Source: Aotearoamyces nothofagi (taxonomy: Eukaryota > Ascomycota > Leotiomycetes > Leotiales > Tympanidaceae). Taken from it: DNA of 64,000 bases. A program made the position numbers and the translations under genes. Within the stretch, counting starts at the first letter, position 1; each line of letters starts with the position of its first letter. The stretch is taken from positions 558,001 to 622,000 of the forward strand of contig JADDTR010000008.1 of NCBI GenBank assembly GCA_015345905.1. Reading direction: 5' to 3'. Below the pieces are notes generated by a model that saw only the letters and a list, made by a program, of their open reading frames with translations, ran no database searches and was not told the DNA's origin. This document shows positions 27,844 to 39,353 of the stretch, in pieces.

Positions 27844-28599
27844 GGCGGTGAGAATGCCAAGCGGAATCGAGAAGAAGTGATAAGCGTTTGTCTGATGTTT
27901 GCCGCTGGTAATATAGATGCCAGCTATATATTGTTGGAACTGGCAGGGTACATGGTTGCATGGCAGTAACAAAGAATTGATTAGCATTTGGGCATTTGAC
28001 TCAAACGGTTCATGCAAAAAAATGGGGAACCAATTTTCTCACGTCGATTACCAGGGCGCTTATACAAAGGGATGACTCACTGCTAGAACTGCTGCCGCCG
28101 TATGCTCAGCAAAATGGAGTCGCATTCCCAGCCTCACCTGTGCTGGGGCAATATGTCGACCCCGCCAGTTTAAATCGCCCACCAACTCGTTTACCAGAGC
28201 GAACGACTGCCAATCAAGTCTGTGTAACCCGCTTGCTCCCACTCATTGCCGACAAACATGTACTTGCGTAGCCTGGGGTGCATGCTGTATTCGGAGCCTT
28301 CCGCTATTCGGCCCGCGGAAAAAGCTAAATGCAGCATCAACCAACCGAACAGTAATACAGAGCCTGAATTGCGCCGTTAGGGCCAAACGAATCCTTGGCT
28401 TTGCGGTCTTCTGCCCTTATCGGTGTGCTCTGAGTCGCTTCCGTTCAGTTGGGTTTGCGCCACGAAGACTATTAAGTACTACAAAACCTTGACCTGTAGT
28501 CGAGTAGAGAACCTACACCTTGCTTGAACTGTAGATAAGGCGTCAACCGACTTGCTATCTCGATAGGAAACAAGACCCTATATACTAGAACAGCAGCAG
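27844..28599. other. Intergenic region upstream of the orphan gene
   Basis: Normal composition up to about 28,500. A CACCC-free, TATA-containing stretch lies near 27,910-27,930, which would be the orphan gene's proximal promoter. No further gene is supported. From about 28,560 the sequence grades into an AT-rich relic. Confidence 0.45.
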
Positions 28600-29143
28600 C
28601 TGAAAATGAGATATATAAGAGTAGAAGGTATACTTAGATCTAGGCAGTTTAGAGAAGTATACAAAGCTATCAATACAGATTCTAGAAGGCTTATAGCCGT
28701 TAAGATATTATAGTAACCTATAAGAATATCAAAGCAAGAAGACTAGAGGATATTATTGTCTTATACTTTGGAGTATAAAGTAGAAACTCTCTCTAATATC
28801 AACTATATAAATAAGACTTCTTCTCTCTTTATATATATAAACTAATAAAATACCAGCTATATATTATTGATTATATTATATTACAAGGCTAGAAGAATTC
28901 TAAAATCAAGATATTTATAGATCTAAATGAAGAGATTTTAGAGTTATTAGTCTAGAGTAGAGTTGATATATCTACTATTATAAATTCTATCTTTTTATAT
29001 ATACTATAGATATTTAACTATCTTAATTAGAAGAATATTATCTATTAAAATATTAAGTTAGAAAATATTCTCTATATATTATAGCTAGATAGATAATATC
29101 AATTCTAGTATAGAGATTTTAGATATTCTTGCTATTGTAACGT
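28600..29143 (+). pseudogene. RIP-mutated serine/threonine protein kinase gene fragment
   Basis: Plus-strand reading, with many stops, follows the order of a protein kinase domain. From 28,636 it reads RSRQFREVYKAINTDSRRL then IAVKIL, the glycine-loop side plus the ATP-binding VAVK lysine. KVETLSNINYINK follows at about 28,780-28,815, as in the fungal EVETLSNIxHPNI block. Towards 29,020-29,140 residues align with HRDVKPENIL and DFGLCNR once C-to-T and G-to-A changes are allowed (for example ILDILAIV at the DFG position). It stops after subdomain VII at 29,143, where composition becomes normal again. Stops lie in several codons, so it is dead. Its closest functional paralogue is unknown. Confidence 0.7.
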
Positions 29144-29970
29144 TAATATAAACTAACCCGACCACGACCTAACAGTCACGTGTGTCCGAGGTTGTAGCGG
29201 CCTTAGATACCAGGCAAGAGAATAGGAGGATTCAATTACCTTGAATTGTTTACAGTGATAGGCATCCTGCGATTAACGGCACTCCGTCCCCTACAGAAGC
29301 CTACAAATGCCCTGCAGCAATAGGGCTTCCAGAGCCTTTAGGCCCTAGAGATTACCGACTCTTGTGTACGCAATACAATGCCTACAGCTCAACGTACCTG
29401 TAAGGCTACCCGGCTCGTGCTACTTGATATAGAAATGCGATTTAAGGTAGTACTCTATCGCATGAACAGAAACGATTGATATGCGCTATCGAGATCTAAC
29501 GGCGGTCAGCCGCGCGGGTTTCCACTAATTCAAAGAGGATGGGGGACAAATGTTCTGCAAACGATGTCCTGTACACTAGCCAAAGGCGGTCATCCCGTTA
29601 TCACCACCACAACAGAACCGAGGTATGCAATCGCAATACCACTTCAGCTGATACAGTCGGGTGACCAGTTACAAACAGCACGTTCACTGGCATGTCATGT
29701 TTCTGTCAGCCTCGCTATCGACAGAGACCTCTGTATGGCTGAATAATGAAGGGCGAGACGAGACAACATTTGCATTTCAACCGTTTGCAGCATGCTTACA
29801 TTCAGCCTTACATTTAGTCATGCCATTCCCTTTACACCCCATCTATTTTATCCCCATGCATGCATTATTTCCCCATATATACAAATACGCTACTATTATC
29901 GTACTTTGTATATCTAATCGAGCGTATTGATGACCCGTGTTTTTATTCTCTATATTGAAGGGTTCTCGGT
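29144..29970. other. Intergenic region, probable repeat remnant
   Basis: The first half (29,144-29,550) has normal G+C and no open frame. Its sharp join to the AT-rich kinase relic suggests it is a separate insertion remnant, but I cannot assign a family. The second half is the upstream region of the hemerythrin-like gene. Confidence 0.4.
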
Positions 29971-30850
29971 ATGAGTGGGACTATGCCATGGGCAGATGAG
30001 CCGTTTGCTCTAAACCCAACGTCAAAAACACTCAAACCAGATGCTAAACCAGAGACGATATGGATAGCAGATGAGATGGCGAACGCACACAATGCGCTCA
30101 TACGCTGTATGAACAGCATCTACCAGCAAGCCGGTCACGTAAAGCAACCAAAGGATATCTGCGATCTACTTGTTTATACTTCATTCTGGACAAGCTGGAT
30201 TCGTCAGCACTACCAGGCTGAAGAGGCCATCCTTTTCCCCGGAATCGCGGCAATCACGGGTATTGAGAACATTATGGAGGTCAACATCGATCAACACAAC
30301 GCATTTATGCCAGGGTTGAAAATTCTACAGAAGTACGCCGACGACTGTCTCACAGTGAATTACGTTCAAAAATACGACCCCGTCTTCTTTCGCAAAAGAA
30401 TGGATGAATTTGCGCCAGCTATGACGAAACATCTAAGGGAAGAAATTGACACGTTGCTGGGCCTGGATGATTACGATGTGATAGCGATCAAAGACCAGTT
30501 TATTGTCTTTACTGAAAGCTTAAGAAGGAGTCGCAAGAGCAAGGTATGTTAGCATTCAGTAAGCTCTTTCTTCTGCGGAATTCTAACAAGAATAGACTGT
30601 ATTGTATCCAATTGTTGCAGGCTGTAGCGACAAAACTTATGAAGGCGAGAATAATTGGCCTCGTGCATCCCGTTTCCTGAGGTTTATAGTACACTATTGG
30701 TTCGAAAGGAAATATTCATCGGTGTGGCGGTTCAATCCATGCGATACATACGGAAATCCAAGACTTCTCATGTTCACACCAGTGGGCAAGGAGAATAACA
30801 TAGTTGATAGGGTTATGACAGTCGAGAGAGTTGTGTCAGCCGAAGAATAA
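29971..30850 (+). CDS. Hemerythrin-like (HHE cation-binding domain) protein
   Basis: A predicted cytosolic di-iron four-helix-bundle protein. In fungi these HHE proteins are mostly uncharacterised and are linked to oxygen, NO or iron handling by analogy only. Exons: 29971-30543 and 30596-30850, 275 residues, with a 52-nt GTATGT...ATAG intron. The metal ligands are visible in order: His in MANAHNALIR, His and Glu in RQHYQAEEAILFPG, His in IDQHNAFMPG, and His plus an acidic residue in MTKHLREEIDTLL. The C-terminal part (WPRASRFLRFIVHYWFERKY, SSVWRFNPCDTYGNPRLLMF) recurs in fungal members as I recall them. Start chosen at MSGTMPWADEPF, the first Met of the frame. A 21-nt G run follows the stop by 18 bp. 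Confidence 0.85.
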
Positions 30851-30868
30851 TATACAAATCAAGGCTTT

Positions 30869-30889
30869 GGGGGGGGGGGGGGGGGGGGG
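30869..30889 (+). repeat. 21-nt G homopolymer
   Basis: Twenty-one consecutive G residues just 3' of the hemerythrin-like gene. The exact length is unreliable in any sequencing technology. It would be transcribed only if it falls in the 3' UTR. Confidence 0.8.
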
Positions 30890-31185
30890 TTGCAAGGCAG
30901 TAGACTTGACAAAACCCATGCAAAGGTGCTATCACTCCTCCATGTTCTGGAGGCGGGGCGTGTAACGGCAATATTTTGCTTACTTATTGAGCAAATGTAA
31001 TTTGTACTAAGGAATACCAGGTGACGATATCTGCACAGTATAATCGAATAGTAAATAAATTATGATTAGTCACTGCCAAGGAGAGCAGAATTGTGACTAA
31101 GTAATCTAAGCAGAGCAGCTATGTTGACTAGTTATATTAAAAGCAAAGCCGGCCAGGTGCCAAGTATTTCAACGAAGAGCTCAAA

Positions 31186-32661
31186 TCATGAGCCCTTAAC
31201 CTGTTGATACAGTCCAGTGCAGTCCAACCAGTCCAAGAAGACCTCTGGGAGTCCTTGGCGGAGCAACTCATCGCCCATTGTGAATGGTCTCTGCTTCTTC
31301 CACATAAAGCTGCCCAATTGGCTATTGAGCTCAATTCCATGCCGCACTGCAATTTGAGTTTCTACAAGATCGATCCACAGTGGGCTTCCAGGCATCCATT
31401 TGCTTTCTGGCACCGCATCAACCAGCTCTGCGAAATTTGGGAGCAGCTCGGCCAGTGCCAACATCTTCGAAGCCTGCAAGACCTCCTGACGTCCGAATTT
31501 ATCGAGTAGGCTCTTGAGGTACGAATATGGAACCAGTTGACGCGATGTACGCTTGAGATAAGTAATCTGATTATCCGCAAAAGCCTGAACCATCGCGACG
31601 TCGATCTGACCACTTGACTCGGAGATCTGCTGTTGAAGACTTTCAACCTCATCCTTCATCTTCTGGAGCCTATACTGTGCCCACTCCTTGTATAGCACAT
31701 CAGGATCGGAATATGGGCGTATATTGGTGATGTGGCTGGAGTCATAGAGTCCTGGAATATTGGCACGGTACGAGGTGATTGTCGTGATGCGTTCTTTCAC
31801 TCCTAAGCCACGTGTGGCGACGTGTTGAACTTCACCACCTTGAAGGACGACAGCGTAGCCAAGTGCTGGACCTTCTACCTGCCCAGTAGTCAATATAACA
31901 AATATCGTAGTATCGCTCTCACTGACCTTTGCTGGTATACCATCTCCGCCTTTGATAAACGTCTCTCCACCGAGCATACCTTTGGTATCACTCAACATCA
32001 GGACGCACACATACGGATAAGAATCATAACTACGCTCGTCAGTAACCTCTCATCACTTCCATCTAGCTACTCAATAAACTTACTGCCAAGGAATTACAGA
32101 ACCTCCTTTGAGAGGATCATACGATCGCTCTTCCTCGGTCAGCTCGACTTTTGTCATGTCCGGCTCTACACTCAACTCAGATAGCATCTCTTGGACAGTA
32201 GAGCCTCTACACTGGATATTTGTATGTCCAATTTCAGTCCGCATGATGATAGACAGCGGTAATCCTGCCGCTTCGGATACAATACGGTAGGTTTCAGGAT
32301 GGGTCCAAAAGTCGTTGATGAACTTTGAGTGTTCTGCTGCATTACGCAGCATGAGCGTCCCTGGCTGAAGACTTGAGGCACATTCTTTGAATATATGTGG
32401 ACGAAATAGAGAACGTCTGTATGCGCGCACGCCTTCTAGTGAGAGGATAGGAAACGGAACAGTTGCTGCGATTTCTGTTGAGGTCGGTGTCGCTTTCAGT
32501 TTAAGGTCTTGGAGAGTAAATTTCTTGGTTGGCGGCGAATACGCCAGATGCAGCTATTTGAATTTGTAAATACATCTGAGACTTGATAAATGAACCAATA
32601 TGAAACTGGAAGAGTTATTTACTTGCGGATCAAAAATATCTTCTTCTTGAATTTTTGTCAT
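31186..32661 (-). CDS. 2-oxoglutarate/Fe(II) oxygenase-like protein
   Basis: A predicted non-haem iron oxygenase; substrate unknown. Exons: 32661-32623, 32553-32084, 32029-31186, 450 residues. The 39-nt first exon (MTKIQEEDIFDPQ) is needed because the frame of exon 2 has no upstream Met in the right place. The HxD iron motif is created at the second splice junction: PWHYDSYPYVCVLMLSD. GGETFIKGGDG follows, then GGEVQHVATRG and KERITTITSYR, where the distal His and the Arg that would hold 2-oxoglutarate sit. The C-terminal 150 residues (from VLYKEWAQYRLQKMKDEVES) are helical and specific to this fungal family. All three Fe ligands are present. It is convergent with the hemerythrin-like gene, with 335 bp between their stops. 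Confidence 0.75.
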
Positions 32662-35600
32662 TTTCCACGCTTTATCGAAATGTTTATTATTATCTGATTA
32701 TGTTGTCGAATAACCTGTGGTGTCCTTCGGCATAGCACGTGGCACAAAGTATCTCTTATAATTAGATGCAGTTTAGAAGACATGGACAGAGCAATGGGAA
32801 CATAGAGTTATTAACTAGAGCAGCGGGTTTTGCTAGGTCCTGTATCTATCGTGCCTCGGCCTCAGAAACAAGCAGCTAGACTTACATTAGGAATATTATC
32901 CCCACAATGCTATCCCCACACAGCAACAGGTCTGTGCCAACGTTGGCAACCTTGATTTGAAGCAGGGGTAATGGGTTAAAGCTTAATGCTGCCGCAGTAG
33001 ACTTATAGATAATGAAGCTAGACAAGATGCTGGAAGAAGTTCGTGGGACAAAATATAAAATACAGAACAGCTCGGAAAAAAATAGAGTTGAAAACAAACA
33101 GTTAATAATCAAATCTAAAGAATCACTATAGTATATAAATGCAACAAACAAATGCTGTGTTTCGATCTGTGAGTCTGTATTTGCGTACTCGGGACTGCTC
33201 GACAACGCCTTATCATGAGGTTGGTATGTACAGTACAGAACTTGGATATAGATAGTCGAGTCCACGAGGCCGCTAGTTAGGCGGACAAACCAACAGCCAC
33301 GAACGTGAGGCCGCTATCCCGAATTTGCTACCCCCTTTGTGAGGTTCCATGTCTTGGCGCTCCCACCTTCAACCACCTCCCTTCCTGTGACCGCTGCCCT
33401 ACTCCAACGCTGCTGATAAGAAGACGCACTGCGGGGGAATGCATCTTCTTGCATCTCAACCTTCCATCTACATGTACGTTATCCATAACCGTCTTTCTGG
33501 CGCAGACAGAGCTCGTTCTTCCACCGAGCAAAGCTCTCCGACATTGACGGAGACGTGGGAGAGTATACAGAAAGGTAGATTCTGCTTTTCTGTTTAGTTG
33601 CCCCTTAGCCTTAGCCTTATCTTTCACAAGCCGGCTGCTACGCAAGTGCGCCTCTGATGATATGTACGGGAAGAGTTTGCCGGTTCAAGAAATTCGTTGC
33701 AGCCCGCCATTCTGCTCCTTAGCACTGCAAATCACCGTCCTCATAAAGACCAATGAGACGCGATGTATTTATATGGCAAGACATACTGCACACTACACAC
33801 GGCACACGTCCTTGGCCTTCCCTTTACCAGCCACGGTCTGGTAGGTGCGTAGATCTCCTCTATATCTACAGTTCTAGACATACATTCCTTCTTACACATG
33901 TTTCTCCTATCCCCAGTCCTCTTCAATGGGTGCCGAGGCTCTAGATGGCCTCTACCACTTCTTCTGGATCCTTTAGAAAACGCATCAAGGCCGCCGTAGC
34001 GATACGTTTTCAATGATGAACGTGCAAATGACAGATACGGCTGGTGCTATGACAGCACTTCAAAAGCGCCGGAATGTCGCCCTTATCGCGCATCATGACT
34101 GTCCACGCTCAACCGGAGATAGATGTACAGCAATCACATCGTCATATCCACGTGACCGTTATCGGTGCCTGAATCGACAGGATCAAAATATCAAATCAGA
34201 TAACGAGCCAACTCTTGCTGGGGCCTATTCACCTATTTTAGTTCGAGGTATTTTTAATGTTGTCTTGTTGATTTACAACGCATTTTTCTTTGGTGAAAGA
34301 GTTTGGTACCCTATCCTAGTCCAAACTCTCTAGATTATTTTTGGGGGGCTAGAGTAGACGCTAGAATCTACCCGTCCATGATCTGAATGAGAAAATGTCA
34401 TGATAGTGTTGAATTTTAAAGCGGCTCCATTCTAAATTCTTGTTAAAATAGTACAAAGCTTGTAACGACACCTCGTCTTTCCTTAAGCTTGCCTCAATGC
34501 TCAAGAAAGTCACGTGATTATATATATCACATGTCATGTCTTCAACTATATCCCTCCCTCTTTTGGAGACCGACTATAGATAAGTCTACCTGCTATCGTT
34601 TTTCTCGTTCTCATAGTGAAGACAGACTTGGACTTCCCTGCTAACGGATGCTGCAGTGGCCACGATATATAGCCCTACTCAGTACCTATGGGCTTGGCGA
34701 TGGTTCTTTCTACCTCCTTGGCGTCCCAGGCTACTCAACCAGTGATAAATGCGACCTCTCCCGCACATCTCCAACGACATCAGCGCTCTTTGGTACCAAC
34801 TCCTGCCGATGGGGGGGGGGGATAAATCTAAATTGACCTGTCGCCAGACGTGCTCGCTTGGCTGTCGCACGATCCAGCATTGGAGGCGGTGCTGGCTGAA
34901 CAGCGATGCGAAACCAGACATCGGCGATTGCTGGGGTGAGAAAATATAAGAATATACGGGGATGGCGCGATGGGAGATCTTGGATAAACCGCTGGATCAA
35001 AGGAGGCTGCAGGGGAGCCGGTTGCGACGCTGTTGAAGCGGAGAAAGTATGGCCTTCCTTCTGTGCTCACTTAGGCTCTAGGTAGGTCGGGTGACAACGG
35101 GGTGACAATGCACTTTGCCTCGGCCGACCCGCGAGCTACATGCGTTGTATCCTCATACATTGCCAGACTGACCGGTCCGGTCTTTTTAACTTTTGTCGAA
35201 AAGTGGAGGCTTTCCGGGCCAGCCGAACTGCGGGGCTGATCTCTGATGATCAGCGGATCTGTAGTCTCGTGAAGCCATAGCATTTTCTCATAGAAGAGTC
35301 AACATCAACAGTAGAGATGATCATAGCGATTGATTTATAGTCTTGGTAATACAGGTCAATATAAAGTCAGAATGCATACAGGCCATTTCTAAGTCTAGTC
35401 CATAGCTGACAAATCCCTTATTCATCAACTGAACGAGCAGGACGGACAGTAAGGCTGCAGGTGTTCATAATCGTCGATATAATTGTGGGATCTTAAACCC
35501 CACTAAACCCGTAGTAGCAGGAGCTGCGGCCATTGTTCAGAGGAATATAAAAGCCTTGTTATAATCAGGCTATTGGAACTTGAAAATGCGTCCTCCCTTG

Positions 35601-36414
35601 CTTCTATATACATGGTTGGCTTGTACCCATCCGTCATCCATCATCCATCTAACACCACAAGACCGAAAGTAAGGACCGCAAGACATGTTTACAGCCATGC
35701 CTCTCAATTACGCAGCCACACGCCGTCCCGCCATCCAATCGACACACTGAGTCGGGAGTTGACATAGGCAAAAGGCATCGCAAGGATTCTCGAAGGTGGG
35801 GGATATTTTCCTAATTTTAATTAGCTTACGAAAGATCCAGGGGTGCGCATTGGCGGATTGGTGAATCACCGAAAGTGACCAACACGCTTTTATCTAATCT
35901 GTAACCGCTTGCAAGGCCTGTCATGGTAAAATCCTATTCCGGTAACCATTGGAAGGAATTCTTAGGACAGGGAACTTGCAACTATGTAACATTGCACTCC
36001 TTCAATCCGCTAATTCCTTCTCTAAAGGCAAGAGCAATAGAACCTGATCTGCGCGCCTCCAACGCTTGATCTGGCCAGGCCTAAGACTAAAGCGATCTTA
36101 TTCCGGGGCTTAACTGTCCGTCGGCGATCCTAAAAGTGGTTCCTAGGACTATGAAGTGGCGAAGATAGTGTATCTGACGATGACCTTTGTGGATATGTGT
36201 AGGATGCCGTCAACATTCCAGCTTGATCCGGTGATGTGATCCAAATGCCCCAAACGTGTTTTATCGCAGGAACGCTACGCATTGATAGGCCTGAACGATG
36301 GGCTTATTCTTGCATTCCAGGTCGACACTGATGAGTATATAACCTCTGTGAACGCCCTCTGTTTTGTCGTGTTCGTTTCAAAATCGATTCAAAATCCGCG
36401 TCTTATTATTACAT
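32662..36414. other. Long intergenic region
   Basis: About 3.75 kb with no supported gene. Open frames on both strands are short, show no domains and lack exon-like continuation. Items seen: a TCACGTGA site at 34,510-34,517, an 11-nt G run at 34,811-34,821, and TATATATAT near 34,520. It may contain a non-coding transcript or promoters. Confidence 0.45.
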
Positions 36415-37081
36415 ATGATCATGATGTTCGCAAGACTTCCCGTTGTAGGATCATTGATTCAGGCCGCTTTGTTCCTGTCTGCCTCAGTTGTAGCATCAAA
36501 CTTTACCTTCACCCTTGTCGGCTTTGGTACTGGCATCAGTGGTGAAGATCCAGTGCCTGTCTTCTATGCTGATGGTAAAGCTCCGTCGATTGAAACGCTT
36601 TTCTGTTGTAGCTGACGCCTGGTGCTAGGAGTTGCCTACGTTGGTTCTGGCTCGACGGAAGGCTTCTCGACAGTTGGCAGCGTCAGCTGTAAGATACATC
36701 CATATCCTCTAGTAATTCATCCACTGACAAGGCATTTAAAAAGTTACCACAACAGCGAAGGACACATGGGTTGATCCATATCTGGCTGTTTCGGAGACTA
36801 TTACCTTTGATGAGCCGACGTATCTTGCTGTGAACGCGTCCTCATTGAACTCTGACGTCATCTTTATCCCGGCCGAGGAAGCGGTTGATGGCCTGACTAT
36901 CACCGGGTTTGGGTTCTATGGTACTGATCTTGTTTGGTTGGCTGCAGATGGTACCTTAGAGGGAGGATGGTGGGCGCGCCCGACGGGCGTAGAGAATCTG
37001 TGGACGGTGATGTTCGACCCTGACGGTGATACTGCCGGGGATGATGCCGTTGTCTTGACTGTGCAGTACAGATCTCTGTAG
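36415..37081 (+). CDS. Small secreted protein, unknown function
   Basis: Not recognised. Exons: 36415-36574, 36629-36688, 36756-37081, 181 residues. MIMMFARLPVVGSLIQAALF then LSASVVAS is a clear signal peptide (about 28 residues, cleavage likely after VVAS). Mature residues start NFTFTLVGFGTGISGEDPVP. The rest is beta-rich, Gly/Val/Thr-rich and acidic, with no Cys in the mature protein, which argues against a classic Cys-rich effector. Both junctions restore an open frame (YADG|VAYVGSG, GSVS|SKDTWVDP) and use GTAAAG and GTAAGA donors. It may be a cell-surface or extracellular protein. Start chosen at the first Met before the hydrophobic stretch; Met-3 or Met-4 are equally usable. Confidence 0.7.
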
Positions 37082-38433
37082 GCCGGAGCTCTATTGGAGT
37101 GAGGAGCGAGCAATGAGGGTCACATATAACATGAAGAAGGGGCCGTTGTCTGCTGCTTTGGATCTTGACTGTCACCTGAAGCTATTCAAGACATGTATGA
37201 AATGCTCACCGGCCTTCTGAAAGTCTGATAGGATACATACTTTGGACACTGATATATTCAAGTACCTCCGGCTATGTTGTCGCAAAATATTGGCTGTGCC
37301 TTTGTATTTGGCTGAGATAGGAGAGATAAATAAATATATTCCTCGATAACAAATCCGGGTACAAACTTCCGAAGGGCTTAAAAAAGCTACAGCAACAATG
37401 TGCGAGTGAATATGAGCGTTGCTTTCGCTCTAGTATAAAGAGCTGTTCTAAAACCTTTCCCTTGTCTCATCTTCTCGTGAACAGAAATTCCGTTGATCTT
37501 GGAATCATCGGCTGACGTGAGCATTGGCCTGTTCTGCTGTCAGCATGTTATTCGCAATCTGATAATGTGGACAGCTTGTTGTGGAAATGTCGGGTTCTGC
37601 TTGATCATCATACATACATAGCATTGGTCTTCGAGGTATGCACTTATACTTCTTCTTGCCATCCTGGCTGTAGTAAATGGCGCTGCCAATCCCAGATTAC
37701 CGAGGGCTTTGGCTGCGGAATCGCTCATCGCCCATCGCCCACAGAATAGTGCAGAGGCTCAACAATGAGGGTGATGATGATGCAAATAAGTCGTGTCCCC
37801 TTTGGGAGCACCACCAAGAAATCATCAACAGCCCTCCTTACACCGCGTCGCTGTCGTGTCCGAGAAGAACAGAAGCCGGAAATGACGTCCCGCCCACTCC
37901 ACGTCGTCCCTCGGGAGCCCAGTTTATCCGAGCCAACACCACGCCCCCGTCTCAGCCGCCATCCAGCCTCCCTTCCAGCCCGGCCTTGCGGGCTGCAGGA
38001 GCTGAACACCTCCACGGCGCGCCCTTACGGGTACCTGAATCCCCAGCAGCCAGCCAACTCGCTCCAGCGCGAAGATCGCGCAGAGACCAGATGGAAGCTC
38101 CAATCGGGCTGCCTTGCTGGGTATACGTGTTGAAATGAGTGTTGCAGCGAGGCTTCATTGCCCAACGTGGGACGGACTTCCCCAATATCGAAATCCTGCA
38201 TATAGCCAAGAAGCCGCGCATCACGTCAACGATGCAGCTGTCGACGATTCTCGTGTCCCCCGCAGAGCAGGGTATAAGTCCGCACTCAAAAGTCCCATTC
38301 TATTTCGCTGTCGTTTTCATCTTCATTTTCAGTTCGTTTCATCCCTAACCAATCCGCCTGCTATTTCTCCTAGCTTTCCTCGCTCTCGTTCATCCCTCAT
38401 CAGCTCCTGCAAGCAGCCTCGAGGCTTCTCACC
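37082..38433. other. Intergenic region
   Basis: About 1.35 kb between two plus-strand genes. Overlapping frames at 37,677-38,138 on both strands are G+C-driven and have no domain. No gene is supported. The last 200 bp, with a pyrimidine-rich stretch (38,320-38,430), is the probable promoter and leader of the next gene. Confidence 0.45.
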
Positions 38434-39250
38434 ATGTCTCCGCTCGTTGCTTTCGCATCGCTTCTGCTGTTCCCGGTTCTCGCGTTCGCTCAGACATTCC
38501 CTGGCTTCGTACCCAGCGTCGATGCGAGTCTCGTGGTCGGTTTCCACATCGTAGTCGGAAATGTCACGACGGTATACCGCATCAACCCTCCCGGCGAGCT
38601 CTTCCCGAAAAGCAGTAAGGAGAATTAACTCTCAATTTTCCACCTCCACCTTCAATCCAACTCCTACTTCCTTTCCTCTCGTGTAATCTCTCGTTTTCCA
38701 CCACTCCTGACAGCCTCTAGTCGCATCAGTCCAGCCCCAGATCGGCACCCCCGACTCCCTCCCAAAAAACACGTCCTACGTCGTCATCCTCGTCTCTGCG
38801 GACTCCCACCCGCAATCCCTCAGCTACCTTCGTTCCGACCTCGCCATTGGCGCCTACCAGGCCCCGCCCCTGAACTTCAGCGTTATCCTGCCTACCAACG
38901 TCTCCAGCACCATCGTCGTGCCTTACGTGTCTCCAGACCCGCTCCCAGGAACGGTCCAGAGGTATCAGTTCTTGCTGTATGCCCAGCCGCCCAATTTCTC
39001 CCTGCCAAAAGGCGACTTTACCGACGCCGTGTCGTATGCTGAGGAGGCGGGCTTGGGACCTCCTGTTGCGGCTAATTGGTTCGAGGTTGCCGGTGCGAAT
39101 GTGACGTCGACTGCTAGTGCAACGGGAACTGGTGCCGTGCCCACAGTGAGCCCGACGCCGTATACTGGCGGTGCAGTAAGGGAGAAGGGTTATACTGGGC
39201 TTATGATTTTATTCGCTTGCATGAACGCTGCATTGATGGACCTGCTTTAA
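38434..39250 (+). CDS. PEBP-like secreted, probably GPI-anchored protein
   Basis: A predicted extracellular protein with a phosphatidylethanolamine-binding-protein-like fold. Exons: 38434-38614 and 38721-39250, 236 residues. Signal peptide MSPLVAFASLLLFPVLAFAQ. The mature part starts TFPGFVPSVDASLVVGFHIV. PQIGTPDSLP and NTSYVVILVSADSHP stand where PEBPs have their PPxVxxP and ligand-pocket (DPDAP) segments; the canonical DPDAP is not conserved here. RYQFLLYAQPPNFSLPKGDF corresponds to the late PEBP strand. Several N-glycosylation sites (NVT, NTS, NFS, NVS) and a Thr/Ser/Ala-rich stem precede a C-terminal hydrophobic tail (GYTGLMILFACMNAALMDLL), which points to GPI attachment. The acceptor at 38,720 keeps the frame; the nearer CAG does not. 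PEBP assignment is by pattern only. Confidence 0.65.
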
Positions 39251-39353
39251 AGCATGCATAAGGCCCGGAAAATAGCAGATCTGGCATTTAAATTTTTATT
39301 CATGCGTAAAACGCCTAATAATCATAATATCATCAATCTCATAATCTCATAAT

